Below, one piece after another: positions 9,648 to 18,659 of a DNA stretch of 64,000 nucleotides. The stretch's first letter is position 1, and each line of letters opens with the position of its first letter. The DNA is from Taklimakanibacter albus (GTDB lineage: Bacteria; Pseudomonadota; Alphaproteobacteria; Rhizobiales; Aestuariivirgaceae): NCBI RefSeq assembly GCF_016595235.1, contig NZ_JAENHL010000007.1, forward strand, positions 1,772,765 to 1,836,764, in the 5' to 3' direction. Position numbers and translations under genes: made by a program. Under the pieces are notes generated by a model. The model saw only the letters and a program-made list of their open reading frames with translations. It did no database searches and was not told the DNA's origin.

Positions 9648-10531
9648 GATGCTCCATATCGGTCATGGAAGGTCGCGAGCGCCCGCTCATAGCGCCCGAG
9701 ATATTCATTGGCATGCGCCACATAATCGACGCCCGGCGCGTTGAGATGCAGCTCGGACACCATGCCCCACATCGCCTCGCGCAAGGCGGAGGCCGTCTTC
9801 ATCGCATCGAACGCGCGGAGCACGGCCTCACTGGGGCTTCGATCGAAATAGATTTCCAGCGCCTGGCGCTCTTCCGCCTCGTTCAGCGAGTTATTCGCGG
9901 CGATATTGGCGAGATCGAACATCGCAGTGCCGAAGCCGCCATATTCCCAGTCGATCAGCCAGATGCGCTCGCCGTCATCCATGAAATTGCCGGGCAGCAG
10001 ATCGTGATGGCCGAAGACCACTGGCAGCGGAATCTGCGCATCCTCGAGCGCATCGACCGCAGACAGCCAGCGCGGCACCTCGAGCTTGAGGCGGTGGAAG
10101 CCTTCGGTGAGCGTGTTGCCGTAGTCGCGCAGCACATGGAAGACCCAGAAGATCGAGGCCGGCCCGGTCACCAGCCGCTTCATGTCGCGATGGCACTTGT
10201 GCACGATATCGACGCAGCGCTCGAGATTCTTCCGCACGTCCTCTTCGCTGAAGGTATGCGCCTCGATGAAGCGCACCACCATGAGCCCCGGCTCGGCATG
10301 GACGACTTCCGGCGACAGCCCGGCCTCGAAGGCGGCGCGGCTGGCGCGCAATTCGCGGTCGCGGAACACATGATGGCAGGGGAAATCCTCCCCCACCCGG
10401 GCGACATATTTGCCGCGCTCGTCGCTGACGATGAAGCTCGCATTGCTCAAGCCGCCTTTGAGCGGCTGAAGCGTGACCGTCCCCCGCCAGCAGGGGAGTT
10501 TGCGCACCCGTTGTTCGGCCGTATCACTCAT
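9644..10531 (-). CDS. Choline/ethanolamine kinase-like phosphotransferase
   Basis: A 295-residue aminoglycoside-phosphotransferase/choline-kinase fold protein. The catalytic loop VFGHHDLLPGNFM (Brenner motif HxDxxxxN) and the metal-binding IDWEYGGFGTAMFDLA are intact near residues 170-205. FIVSDERGKYVARVGED is the N-terminal ATP-side lysine region. Family members phosphorylate choline, ethanolamine or other small alcohols. Its place between the permease and dehydrogenase genes, joined to both by four-base overlaps, links it to uptake of a quaternary or methylated amine. A true choline kinase would divert choline to lipid; a different hydroxylated substrate is equally possible. Confidence 0.78.
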   Translation of the reverse strand: MSDTAEQRVRKLPCWRGTVTLQPLKGGLSNASFIVSDERGKYVARVGEDFPCHHVFRDRELRASRAAFEAGLSPEVVHAEPGLMVVRFIEAHTFSEEDVRKNLERCVDIVHKCHRDMKRLVTGPASIFWVFHVLRDYGNTLTEGFHRLKLEVPRWLSAVDALEDAQIPLPVVFGHHDLLPGNFMDDGERIWLIDWEYGGFGTAMFDLANIAANNSLNEAEERQALEIYFDRSPSEAVLRAFDAMKTASALREAMWGMVSELHLNAPGVDYVAHANEYLGRYERALATFHDRYGAS

Positions 10532-12507
10532 GCCAGACCCCGCTTGGCTTTCAGTCGCTCGACCCAGGCGGTGATCAGCCGGTCGGCGATGATGCCGATG
10601 AAGGCGATGGCGAGACCGGCGACGAGACCTTTGCCGGAATCGGCCTTGGACAGCGCCTTGAACACTTCCTGGCCGAGATCGCGCGTGCCGATCATGGCGC
10701 AGATCACGATCATGCTGAGCGACAGGAGGATCGTCTGGTTGAGGCCGAGCATGATTTCCGGCATCGCCACCGGCAATTGCACCCGCCAGAACAGCTGCCG
10801 TTTCGTGCAGCCCGCCGCGGTGCCGGCTTCGATCAGCTCATGCGGCACCTGCCTGATGCCATGATTGGTGTAGCGGATTGCCGGCACGACGGCGAAGGCA
10901 ACCGTGGCGATGAGCGCCGTCACGTCGCCGACGCGGAACAGCATCACCACCGGAATGATGAAACAGAAGGACGGGATGGTTTGCAGCGTGTCGATGAAAG
11001 GCGTCACGACCTTCTCGACCCGGTCGGAGCGCGACGCCCATACGCCGATCGGTATGCCGATGGCGGCCGCGATCAGCGCTGCGACGCCGCAGAGATAAAG
11101 CGTAGCCATGGTCTGGACCCAGAGCCCGGTGGTGGCGCAGAAGGCGGTGAGGAGCGCCACGATGAGGGCAAGCCAGATACCGCCAAGCCGCCAGCCGGCG
11201 AAAGCGAGAAGCAGCACCACACCGAGCCACGGCAGGCCTTCGAAGAAGGCGCGCAAGGGATTGAGCACATACAGCAGGAAGGTGATACGCACCGCCTCGA
11301 TGACGTCGAAGTAATTGACCGTGACCCAATCCACCGCCGCCTTCCAGGCCGGCGCCGTGGTGAAGGTGATTTCGTTCGGCACCTTGCCGAAGGCCGGCAG
11401 AACGAGGCTCGCCAAGGTCGTCACGGCGAGAACAGCCAATATGGCGATGAGGCTCGCATGGCGCTGAACCCACGGCTTTTGCGTCGTGTCCTGCTCGGGC
11501 CGCTTAAGGGCGGCGGCCTGGCTCACCCGGTCGAGCACGATGGCGAGGACGACAATGGCGAGGCCCGCTTCCATCGCCTGGCCGACTTTCAGCGCGCGCA
11601 AGGCGAGGAGCACGTCATAGCCGAGCCCGCCGGCGCCGATCATCGAGGAGATGATCACCATATTGAGCGCCAGCATGATCACCTGGTTGACGCCCAGCAT
11701 CAAAGATGGCTTGGCGCTCGGCACCAGCACGCGCCACAGCTTCTGCCGTCTTGTACAGCCCGCCATGTCGGCGAAGTCTTTGATGTCCTGCGGTACCTTT
11801 GAGAGTCCGAGCACGGTGGCGCGCACCATGGGCGGCGTCGCGAAGAGGCCGGTGGCGAGCAGCGCCGAGACCGGGCTGTTGCCGAACAGGAGCAGCATCG
11901 GGATGAGATAGGCGAAGGTCGGGATCGTCTGCAGGAGATCGAGCGCCGGCATGATCAGGACGCGGTTCACCTTCGGATTGAGATAGCCCCAGATGCCGAG
12001 GAGAAGGCCGGTCACCACGCAGATCGGCACGCAGACCAGGATCAGCGCCAGTGTCAGCATGGCGCTGTCCCATTGCCGGAACAGCGCGATGGCGAGGAAG
12101 GAGAGACCGCTGAGCAGCGCCAGCTTCAGTCCGCCGAAGCGATAGCCGACAAAGGCGGCGACGGCGCAGACACCGACCCAGGAGAAGCGCGGCAGCGTGA
12201 TGAAGCCTTCGGTGAGATAGATGCGATAGCCCTTGGCGAGAAAACCGATGGCGAGCTGCAGCGGAATATTGACGAGATCGGCGAGGCCGCGTGTCGCCCA
12301 AGTGAAGGTCGCCTTGATCCACAGCATGATCGCGCTGATCCACTCGGCGAAGGGGATGATCGCTTGCGTCGGATAATCCCAGGCGCCCGGCACGATCCAG
12401 GAGATGATGAAGGCAATGGCCACAACGCCGGCGATGAGTGCCGCGACACGCCAGCCGGGCAGCGCGCTTATCCGCGAATCGCTATGGGTCAGGACGGCAT
12501 CGGTCAT
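10528..12507 (-). CDS. Fused double permease of a glycine betaine/proline-type ABC transporter
   Basis: A 659-residue inner-membrane protein made of two ProW-like permease domains in tandem. Each half has its own helix bundle and its own ATPase-contact loop: AGCTRRQKLWRVLVPSAKPS in the first half (about residue 245) and AGTAAGCTKRQLFWRVQLP in the second (about residue 570). ProW-type permeases are normally one domain that dimerises, about 280-350 residues, so this is a duplication plus fusion that would form the whole channel from one chain. About a dozen hydrophobic segments are visible. Start and stop overlap the neighbouring genes by four bases. It belongs with the ATPase at 12504 and the binding protein at 13674. 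Confidence 0.88.
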   Translation of the reverse strand: MTDAVLTHSDSRISALPGWRVAALIAGVVAIAFIISWIVPGAWDYPTQAIIPFAEWISAIMLWIKATFTWATRGLADLVNIPLQLAIGFLAKGYRIYLTEGFITLPRFSWVGVCAVAAFVGYRFGGLKLALLSGLSFLAIALFRQWDSAMLTLALILVCVPICVVTGLLLGIWGYLNPKVNRVLIMPALDLLQTIPTFAYLIPMLLLFGNSPVSALLATGLFATPPMVRATVLGLSKVPQDIKDFADMAGCTRRQKLWRVLVPSAKPSLMLGVNQVIMLALNMVIISSMIGAGGLGYDVLLALRALKVGQAMEAGLAIVVLAIVLDRVSQAAALKRPEQDTTQKPWVQRHASLIAILAVLAVTTLASLVLPAFGKVPNEITFTTAPAWKAAVDWVTVNYFDVIEAVRITFLLYVLNPLRAFFEGLPWLGVVLLLAFAGWRLGGIWLALIVALLTAFCATTGLWVQTMATLYLCGVAALIAAAIGIPIGVWASRSDRVEKVVTPFIDTLQTIPSFCFIIPVVMLFRVGDVTALIATVAFAVVPAIRYTNHGIRQVPHELIEAGTAAGCTKRQLFWRVQLPVAMPEIMLGLNQTILLSLSMIVICAMIGTRDLGQEVFKALSKADSGKGLVAGLAIAFIGIIADRLITAWVERLKAKRGLA

Positions 12508-13553
12508 GGCTGCGCCTGCTTCACATGGCGCCCGGCAAGCAGATCGATGACGGCCTGCGGCGTGACCTCGCCGAGAAGCCTGCCCTTTCCATCAGTGACG
12601 GCGAAAGGCAGGTTGGCGCCGACGATATCGGCGGCGAAGGTTTCGACCTTCGCCTTGGCATCGACCTTGCCGGCATGCTGGCCGCCCGCTGCGCTGGCGC
12701 GCATCAGGCTCTGTGCCGACATCACCTTGGCGCGGTTCACGTCGCGGGTGAATTCCGCCACATAGTCGGTCGCCGGATTGAGTACCAGCTCTTCGGGCGC
12801 ACCGATCTGGATGATCTCACCGTCCTTCATGATGGCGATACGGTCGGCGAGTTTGATCGCCTCGTCGAAATCATGGGTGATGAAGACGATCGTCTTCTTC
12901 AGCACGCCTTGCAGCCGCATCAGCTCCGACTGCATTTCGCGCCGGATCAGGGGATCGAGTGCCGAGAAGGGTTCATCGAGAAACCAGATTTCCGGCTCGA
13001 CCGCGAGCGAGCGGGCGATGCCGACGCGCTGCTGCTGGCCGCCCGACAATTCGCGCGGATAGTGATGCTCACGGCCCTTGAGCCCGACGAGATCGATCAC
13101 CGCTTGGGCGCGTTTCTTCTGTTCCGGCTTGGGCACACCCTGCACCGAAAGCGGGAAGCCGACATTTTCGAGCACGGTCAGATGCGGCAGCAGCGCGAAA
13201 TGCTGGAACACCATGCCCATCTTGTGGCGGCGGATCTCGATGAGCTCCGCGTCACTCGCTTTCAGAAGATCGCGCCCGTCGAAATTCACCTCGCCATAAG
13301 TGGGCTCGATGAGGCGCGAAAGACAGCGCAGCAATGTCGACTTGCCGGAGCCCGACAGGCCCATGACGATGAAGATCTCGCCCTCATGCACATCGATGCT
13401 GGCTTGGCGTACTGCCCCGATGAGGCGGGCTTCACCGAGCGCCTGCGCCGAGGCGGCGCCATTGTTGCGGCGCATGAACTCCTCCGAGCCGGCGCCGAAC
13501 ACCTTCCACAGATTGCGGCAAGAAAGCTTCACCGGCCGCTTCACATCGGTCAT
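12504..13553 (-). CDS. ProV-like ATPase of glycine betaine/choline ABC transporter
   Basis: A 349-residue ABC ATPase that powers the adjacent permease. Walker A GLSGSGKST, Q-loop HFALLPHLTVLENV, signature [15 protein letters not shown] and Walker B IWFLDEPFSALDP are all present. The long N-terminal extension before Walker A and the C-terminal CBS-like segment (AVTDGKGRLLGEVTPQAVID) are typical of the ProV/OpuAA subfamily. E. coli ProV is about 400 residues with two CBS motifs; only one is clear here. A 120-base gap with a hairpin repeat separates it from the binding-protein gene upstream, so expression of proX may be uncoupled. Confidence 0.9.
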   Translation of the reverse strand: MTDVKRPVKLSCRNLWKVFGAGSEEFMRRNNGAASAQALGEARLIGAVRQASIDVHEGEIFIVMGLSGSGKSTLLRCLSRLIEPTYGEVNFDGRDLLKASDAELIEIRRHKMGMVFQHFALLPHLTVLENVGFPLSVQGVPKPEQKKRAQAVIDLVGLKGREHHYPRELSGGQQQRVGIARSLAVEPEIWFLDEPFSALDPLIRREMQSELMRLQGVLKKTIVFITHDFDEAIKLADRIAIMKDGEIIQIGAPEELVLNPATDYVAEFTRDVNRAKVMSAQSLMRASAAGGQHAGKVDAKAKVETFAADIVGANLPFAVTDGKGRLLGEVTPQAVIDLLAGRHVKQAQP

Positions 13554-13615
13554 TGAAGGTCATTCCGTATCATTGATCGTCAACGCGCCAGCCGTGCCGC
13601 CACCTCGCCCTGATT

Positions 13616-13658
13616 CCCCTCCCCCTTGCGGGGAGGGGTTAGGGGTGGGGGTCGAGCG
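13616..13658. repeat. GC-rich palindromic repeat between proX-like and proV-like genes
   Basis: Perfect nine-base arms CCCCTCCCC (13616-13624) and GGGGAGGGG (13630-13638) around a five-base loop, followed by TTAGGGGTGGGGGT. The same CCCTCCCC-type stem occurs at 45106. Its place after the binding-protein gene could protect or partly terminate the message so that more binding protein than ATPase is made. Confidence 0.65.
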
Positions 13659-13673
13659 GCTTCAGACCAGAGC

Positions 13674-14639
13674 TTACTGCGCCCAGGCCTTCCACTTCGC
13701 TTCATTGGCAGCGATCCACGAGGCCGCGACCTCGTCGAGCGACTTGCCTTCGAGGTCGACCTGGCCGGAAAGCTTGTTCAGCTCCGCTGTGTCGATCTGA
13801 TAGGCCTTGGCGACCTTGTAGGCGACCGGCCATTTATCCTTCATGCCGGCCCAGGAATATTTCCAGATCTCGCCATGCGGCTTGCCGCAATCATAGGCTT
13901 TGTCGGGATTGCCGCCCCATTTCGGGTCGGTGTAGCACTCGGGCGTGTATTCGGGAAAATTCACCCATTCGCCCTCATATTTCGCCGGCGCCCAATGCGG
14001 TGAATAGATCCACAGCATGATCGGCGCCTTGCGCTGATAGGCGGAATCGAGCTCGGCAAACATCGCCGCATCGGTGCCGGCGTGGACGACGGTGAAGGGC
14101 AGGTCGAGGGCCACGACACGTTCGTCATCGAAACCTTCCCAGGTCACCGGCCCGCCGAGATAGCGGCCCTTGGGCGCCGTTTCCGGTGTCGAGAAGGCTT
14201 CCGCGCATTTCGGGTCCTTGAGCGCTTCCCAATTGGGAAGGCCCGGGCACTTCTCCTTCATATAGGCCGGATACCACCATTCTTCCTTGGCCTTGGGTCC
14301 GAGCATGCCGAGCTTCTCGGTCTGTCCGGTGGCGTCCGAGGCCTTCATCGCCTCGCCCGCCGTCGTGTCCCAGAATTCGACGCCCACCGTGAGATCGCCA
14401 TTGGTGAGACCGGTGGTGAGGCTCGAGAGGTAGTCGGCGGTCGGATATTCGACCGTGTAACCAAGCTTCTCGAGGATGCCGCCAAGGATCTTGGCGTTGA
14501 GATTGACGCTGGTCCAGTCGAACAGAGCGATCTTGATCGGATCATTCGACTCGACGGCATAGGAGGTCATCGGCGTCAGCGCCGTCGCCGCCAGAGCGGC
14601 AAGGCCAAGCAAGGCACGTCTTACGCGCAATCTGCTCAT
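13674..14639 (-). CDS. ProX/OpuAC-type glycine betaine/choline binding protein
   Basis: Periplasmic substrate-binding protein, 321 residues from ATG 14639, chosen because it is preceded by a strong ribosome site (GGAAGAGGA) and gives a short Arg-rich, hydrophobic signal peptide ending near TSYAVES. A longer in-frame start at 14708 would add a non-signal extension. The mature protein has the OpuAC pattern: FDWTSVNLNAKILGGILEKL, TVGVEFWDTT, VTWEGFDDERV and several Trp/Tyr residues that in this family build the aromatic cage for quaternary amines. First gene of the minus-strand operon ending with the dehydrogenase. Betaine, choline, proline betaine or dimethylglycine are all possible ligands. 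Confidence 0.88.
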   Translation of the reverse strand: MSRLRVRRALLGLAALAATALTPMTSYAVESNDPIKIALFDWTSVNLNAKILGGILEKLGYTVEYPTADYLSSLTTGLTNGDLTVGVEFWDTTAGEAMKASDATGQTEKLGMLGPKAKEEWWYPAYMKEKCPGLPNWEALKDPKCAEAFSTPETAPKGRYLGGPVTWEGFDDERVVALDLPFTVVHAGTDAAMFAELDSAYQRKAPIMLWIYSPHWAPAKYEGEWVNFPEYTPECYTDPKWGGNPDKAYDCGKPHGEIWKYSWAGMKDKWPVAYKVAKAYQIDTAELNKLSGQVDLEGKSLDEVAASWIAANEAKWKAWAQ

Positions 14640-14691
14640 GGATGTAAATCCTCTTCCTGGCTCCCAGAACACGGACCTCGATTGTTGTACT

Positions 14692-14709
14692 TTTGTCCGC
14701 AGCGACAAA
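14692..14709. promoter_or_regulatory. Inverted repeat in the proX-deoR divergent spacer
   Basis: TTTGTC at 14692-14697 and GACAAA at 14704-14709 form a six-base inverted repeat with a six-base spacer, 53 bases upstream of the proX-like start. A regulator site for one of the two divergent transcripts is plausible. The regulator is unknown. Confidence 0.35.
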
Positions 14710-14832
14710 TGTCACGGCACAAGCCCTTGAGTGTCAATGCTAAACCGCAATTTTCGTGGCATTTTGTGGATTTGAGAGAATTTTCTTGCCGTAATTGACC
14801 GTTTTAGGGGAATATTGATCGAAATCGGGCAA

Positions 14833-15609
14833 ATGGAACCTATGAATCGTCTCTCCCGTCGCCACGCCGAAATCCGCCAGATGCTGCATGACCATATGTC
14901 GGCCTCGGTCACCGATCTTGCCGAATGGCTGGGCGTCTCGGCCGAAACCATCCGCCGCGATCTGCGCCTGATGGCGGAGCGCGGCGAGGTTCTGAAGATG
15001 CATGGTGCCGCGGCGCTCCCCCATGCGGTGGGCGAGGCGCCCTTCGAGCGGCGCATGCGCGAAAATGCGGCGGGCAAAAGGGCGATCGCGCGCCGCGCCG
15101 CCGAAGCCATCGCCGACGGCGACAGCGTCATGCTCGATACCGGCACGACGACGAGTTATCTGGCGCGCGAGCTTTTGCAGAAGCGCGGCCTCACCGTCGT
15201 CACCAATTCTTCCGACATCGCGCGCACGCTGTCGACCGTCAACGGCAACAAGGTGCATCTGGCGGGCGGCGAGCTGCAGGGCGACAATGGCGCCGCCTTC
15301 GGCAATTCGACGATCGCCTTCGTGCAGCGTTTCAATGTCCGCCACGCCATCATCACCGCGGGCGCGCTCGACCCGAAGACCGGTGTCAACGACTACAATC
15401 TGGCCGAGGCCGAATTCGCCGCGACCGTCCTGGCGCGCGGCGAACGCCGCGTCGTCGTCACCGACCACAGCAAATTCGGCAAGACCGCTCTCGTCAATGT
15501 CTGCGGCTTCGCGACGCTCGATTGCCTGGTGACCGACGCCAGGCCGCCGGCCGATCTTGCCCGCGCGCTGGCTGCCGCCAATGTCCTGGTCGAGATCGCC
15601 GCCCCTTGA
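14833..15609 (+). CDS. DeoR-family transcriptional regulator
   Basis: A 258-residue repressor-type protein with an N-terminal DeoR helix-turn-helix (RHAEIRQMLHDHMSASVTDLAEWLGVSAETIRRDL, positions about 8-45, paraphrased from the longer stretch) and a C-terminal DeoRC sensor domain with the phosphosugar-isomerase-like pieces DTGTTTSYLA, TNSSDIA, GGELQ and DHSKFGK. Members sense phosphorylated sugars or polyols. ATG 14833 was chosen; ATG 14842 and a TTG at 14815 are in frame. It diverges from the proX-like operon and is followed 58 bases downstream by the acetylpolyamine amidohydrolase gene, which it may control together with or instead of the transporter operon. Confidence 0.85.
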   Translation: MEPMNRLSRRHAEIRQMLHDHMSASVTDLAEWLGVSAETIRRDLRLMAERGEVLKMHGAAALPHAVGEAPFERRMRENAAGKRAIARRAAEAIADGDSVMLDTGTTTSYLARELLQKRGLTVVTNSSDIARTLSTVNGNKVHLAGGELQGDNGAAFGNSTIAFVQRFNVRHAIITAGALDPKTGVNDYNLAEAEFAATVLARGERRVVVTDHSKFGKTALVNVCGFATLDCLVTDARPPADLARALAAANVLVEIAAP

Positions 15610-15667
15610 GCGCTCAGCTTTTGGACTCTACACATCTCGACGGAACAACGAAGGAAACGAGCCCATC

Positions 15668-16696
<1,029 letters not shown>

Positions 16697-16708
16697 ACTT
16701 TGCGTCCC

Positions 16709-16771
16709 CTCGCCCCTCGAAGAGGGGAGAGGGAGGGGCCCAACGCGTCAGCGTTGGGAGGGTGAGGGGCA
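16709..16771 (+). repeat. Two-hairpin palindromic repeat, copy 1 of an inverted pair
   Basis: Reads CCTCGCCCCTCGAAGAGGGG (hairpin 1), AGAGGGAGGGG, then CCCAACGC..GCGTTGGG (hairpin 2), then AGGGTGAGGGGC. The copy at 16848-16909 has the same order on the other strand with different but still complementary stem bases. It lies right after the amidohydrolase stop. Confidence 0.8.
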
Positions 16772-16847
16772 TCCCTGTTACCTTCCTTCAAGCTACGTGA
16801 GCTTCGCAATAGGTTCGCCTGTTACTGCACCAAGAGACCGGGTGCCC

Positions 16848-16909
16848 CTCACCCTCCCATTGCTTCGCAATGGGTCCCTCCCTCTCCCCGCTCACGCGGG
16901 GCGAGGTAA
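16848..16909 (-). repeat. Two-hairpin palindromic repeat, copy 2 (inverted)
   Basis: Read on the minus strand this gives CCTCGCCCC GCGTGAGC GGGG, AGAGGGAGGG, then a hairpin CCCATTGC..GCAATGGG, then AGGGTGAGGGGC, matching the copy at 16709 in inverted orientation. The two copies are about 80 bases apart and together resemble a BIME-type element between convergent genes. Confidence 0.8.
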
Positions 16910-16921
16910 AGACGCAACGCG

Positions 16922-17350
16922 CTAGAACGCGCGCCTCTGATAGGGCAGCCCCTCGCCCGCCTCGCAATAGGTCTTGAGGCTGTAGAGGAACATGGCCCAG
17001 TTGTAGTTGCAGGAGCGGAAATATTCCGTCACCGCGCGCCAGTTCATGTGCTTCAGAGTAACGGAGGTCTTGCCGTTCTCTTCCGTGAGATCGAAGCTGA
17101 CATCGGTTCCCACCCATTCCGGTTCGGAATCGACGCAATGCCACATAATTCGTTTGGCATTCTCCAGCTCGGTGATCTTCATCAGCGTGGGCGCCTCGTC
17201 GCCGAATCTGAACTCATTGACGGCGCCGAGCTTCGCGTCGACCGACAATGTCTTTGTCCAGATTTCGGCCAAGCCTTCCGCTTGCGTGAGAGCAGCGAAG
17301 ACCCGGGCGGATGGAGAATTGATGTATTGAATATGCTCGATATTAGCCAT
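16922..17350 (-). CDS. SRPBCC/AHSA1-family protein (second copy in operon)
   Basis: A 142-residue helix-grip protein of the AHSA1/START-like superfamily. Typical features are an N-terminal strand with IEHIQYINSPSARVFAALT, the VSFDLTEENGKTSVTLKHMNW middle (abridged) and a long C-terminal helix with YFRSCNYNWAMFLYSLKTY. No catalytic residue is defined for this family; members bind hydrophobic ligands. Last gene of the ArsR operon: its ATG follows immediately after the VOC-gene TGA with no spacer, so the two are translationally coupled. Confidence 0.72.
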   Translation of the reverse strand: MANIEHIQYINSPSARVFAALTQAEGLAEIWTKTLSVDAKLGAVNEFRFGDEAPTLMKITELENAKRIMWHCVDSEPEWVGTDVSFDLTEENGKTSVTLKHMNWRAVTEYFRSCNYNWAMFLYSLKTYCEAGEGLPYQRRAF

Positions 17351-17731
17351 TCAAATCGCGCCCGAATCCTCGTAGCCACTGACGATATGGACGACGCCGG
17401 CGGGACTGGTGATCCAGTAGCCGTCGAAATTTTGCGGCAGCTCCTCGATTGCATCGCAGCGCACCACGTCCTTCTGCGCCAGATGCCGCGCGGCAGCCTT
17501 GGTGTCGTTCGTCCCGATATCGAGCCACAGCTCAGCCTGCGAGGTTTTCACGCAACGGTCGAGCCATAGGCGGATCGGACCGTAATCGACCGCATGCGAG
17601 TTCTCGGATGTCTGCTTCACCTCGAGGCCGAGCGTGTCGCGATAGAATTTGATCGTCGCCTCATATTGGTGCGGCGGCAGTTTCATCGCGATATTGCGTC
17701 CGCCACGGAAAGTGAGATCGCTATTGGCCAT
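17351..17731 (-). CDS. VOC/glyoxalase-family protein
   Basis: A 126-residue single-domain vicinal oxygen chelate protein with beta-alpha-beta-beta modules: YEATIKFYRDTLGLEVKQ, IRLWLDRC, AELWLDIGTNDTKAAARHL and NFDGYWITSPAGVVHIVSG. VOC members include glyoxalases, dioxygenases and antibiotic-binding proteins. Several metal-binding positions of the classic family are not obvious, so it may be a binding protein rather than an enzyme. It has a good ribosome site (AAGGAG) and lies between two AHSA1-family genes in an ArsR-led operon. Confidence 0.72.
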   Translation of the reverse strand: MANSDLTFRGGRNIAMKLPPHQYEATIKFYRDTLGLEVKQTSENSHAVDYGPIRLWLDRCVKTSQAELWLDIGTNDTKAAARHLAQKDVVRCDAIEELPQNFDGYWITSPAGVVHIVSGYEDSGAI

Positions 17732-17741
17732 GGGGTACTCC

Positions 17742-18254
17742 TTACTGTTTTGCCGAAATTGAATAATGCGCGAGCGCCGGCTCGAAGAGCTCGATGAAGG
17801 GCCGGACAGTTTTTCCGCCGAGCCGCGCGGCGAGATAATGCAGATGCGAATCCCACCCTGCCCCGAAGCCCGGCATCTCAGCCCTGCTGAGCTTGCGATG
17901 GGTAAGGATGAGGCGGACCTTGTCGCCTTCGGGCGTCAGCTCGAAACGCACGATCGAAGCGGGTTTCTCTTGCCCCTGTGAATCGACTTCGCGCCACGTA
18001 TAGGAGAGCAGCCGCGGCGGATCGTAATCCTGCACGACACCTGCGGCGCTGCTGTCACCGCAGTCGTCATGGGCGCTGAAGGTGAAGGAGAGCATGATCT
18101 CGCCGCCCGGCCGCCAGTCGCCCTCGACGCCGGCGAGCCAGGTTTCGAGAAATTCCGACTTGGTCAGATAATCCCACACCCGCTCGATCGGTCCGGGCAG
18201 CAGGCGCTCGAACCGCACCGTGCTGTTGTCCAGGAAGACGCCATCGTAGCTCAT
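17742..18254 (-). CDS. SRPBCC/AHSA1-family protein (first copy in operon)
   Basis: A 170-residue AHSA1-like protein: VRFERLLPGPIERVWDYLTK, LETWLAGVEGDWRPGGEI, LSYTWREVD and SIVRFELTPEGDKVRLILTH are characteristic segments of this family. It directly follows the ArsR repressor with a four-base ATGA overlap. ArsR plus AHSA1 pairs are very common in actinobacteria and proteobacteria; the ligand is generally unknown. This copy is not closely similar to the AHSA1 protein at 16922, so they are not a recent duplication. Confidence 0.8.
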   Translation of the reverse strand: MSYDGVFLDNSTVRFERLLPGPIERVWDYLTKSEFLETWLAGVEGDWRPGGEIMLSFTFSAHDDCGDSSAAGVVQDYDPPRLLSYTWREVDSQGQEKPASIVRFELTPEGDKVRLILTHRKLSRAEMPGFGAGWDSHLHYLAARLGGKTVRPFIELFEPALAHYSISAKQ

Positions 18255-18577
18255 GACCGATTATCCTTTTTGGGGTCTGCGGGCTGGCGCAGCGCCTCTT
18301 CGAGGGCATCGAGCCGGCCGCGCCAGAAGCGTCGGACCGTGTCGAGCCAGCTGTCGATCTCGCTCAGGCCTTGCGGGTTCAGCGAATAGATGCGGCGCTG
18401 GCCGTCAATGCGGACCTGCACCAGGCGCGCCTCCTTCAGGGCTTTGAGATGCTGCGACACCGCCGGCGCTGACATCTGGAAATTCTCCGCCAGCGCACCG
18501 GCGGACAGCTCGCGCTCGGCCAGAAGGCCGATGATGCGGCGGCGGGTGGGATCGGAAATGGCCGTGAAACTATCCAT
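18251..18577 (-). CDS. ArsR-family transcriptional repressor
   Basis: A 108-residue winged-helix regulator with the ArsR pattern FTAISDPTRRRIIGLLAERE at the N-terminus, recognition helix MSAPAVSQHLKALKEA and a beta-wing VRIDGQRRIYSLN. There is no metal-binding Cys pair, so it probably does not sense arsenic-type metals. It heads the operon with AHSA1, VOC and AHSA1 genes and likely represses itself through the repeats in the AT-rich stretch just upstream. Confidence 0.88.
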   Translation of the reverse strand: MDSFTAISDPTRRRIIGLLAERELSAGALAENFQMSAPAVSQHLKALKEARLVQVRIDGQRRIYSLNPQGLSEIDSWLDTVRRFWRGRLDALEEALRQPADPKKDNRS

Positions 18578-18597
18578 GGCCAGATATTGTAGAAATC

Positions 18598-18623
18598 ACT
18601 TAAATAAGTCAATACTTAAATAA
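18598..18623. promoter_or_regulatory. Probable ArsR-type operator (ACTTAAATAA repeats)
   Basis: Two direct copies of ACTTAAATAA at 18598-18607 and 18614-18623; the first also forms the inverted repeat ACTTA-AA-TAAGT. They lie 21-46 bases upstream of the arsR start in an AT-rich pocket unlike the GC-rich surroundings, where the promoter must be. This is a standard arrangement for an autoregulated ArsR repressor. Confidence 0.55.
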
Positions 18624-18659
18624 TAATCCCAACTACCTGGCTGAATAATCTGGGTAATT

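Noticed and set aside
7734-9692. Long open frame (652 codons) opposite the dimethylglycine dehydrogenase gene
   Set aside because: It is the mirror frame of a well-supported gene with intact motifs; GC-rich codon use keeps antisense frames open. No domain, start site or spacing supports it.
13616-13658. GC-rich direct/inverted repeats considered as a CRISPR array
   Set aside because: There are single palindromes with no regular spacers and no cas genes anywhere in the window.
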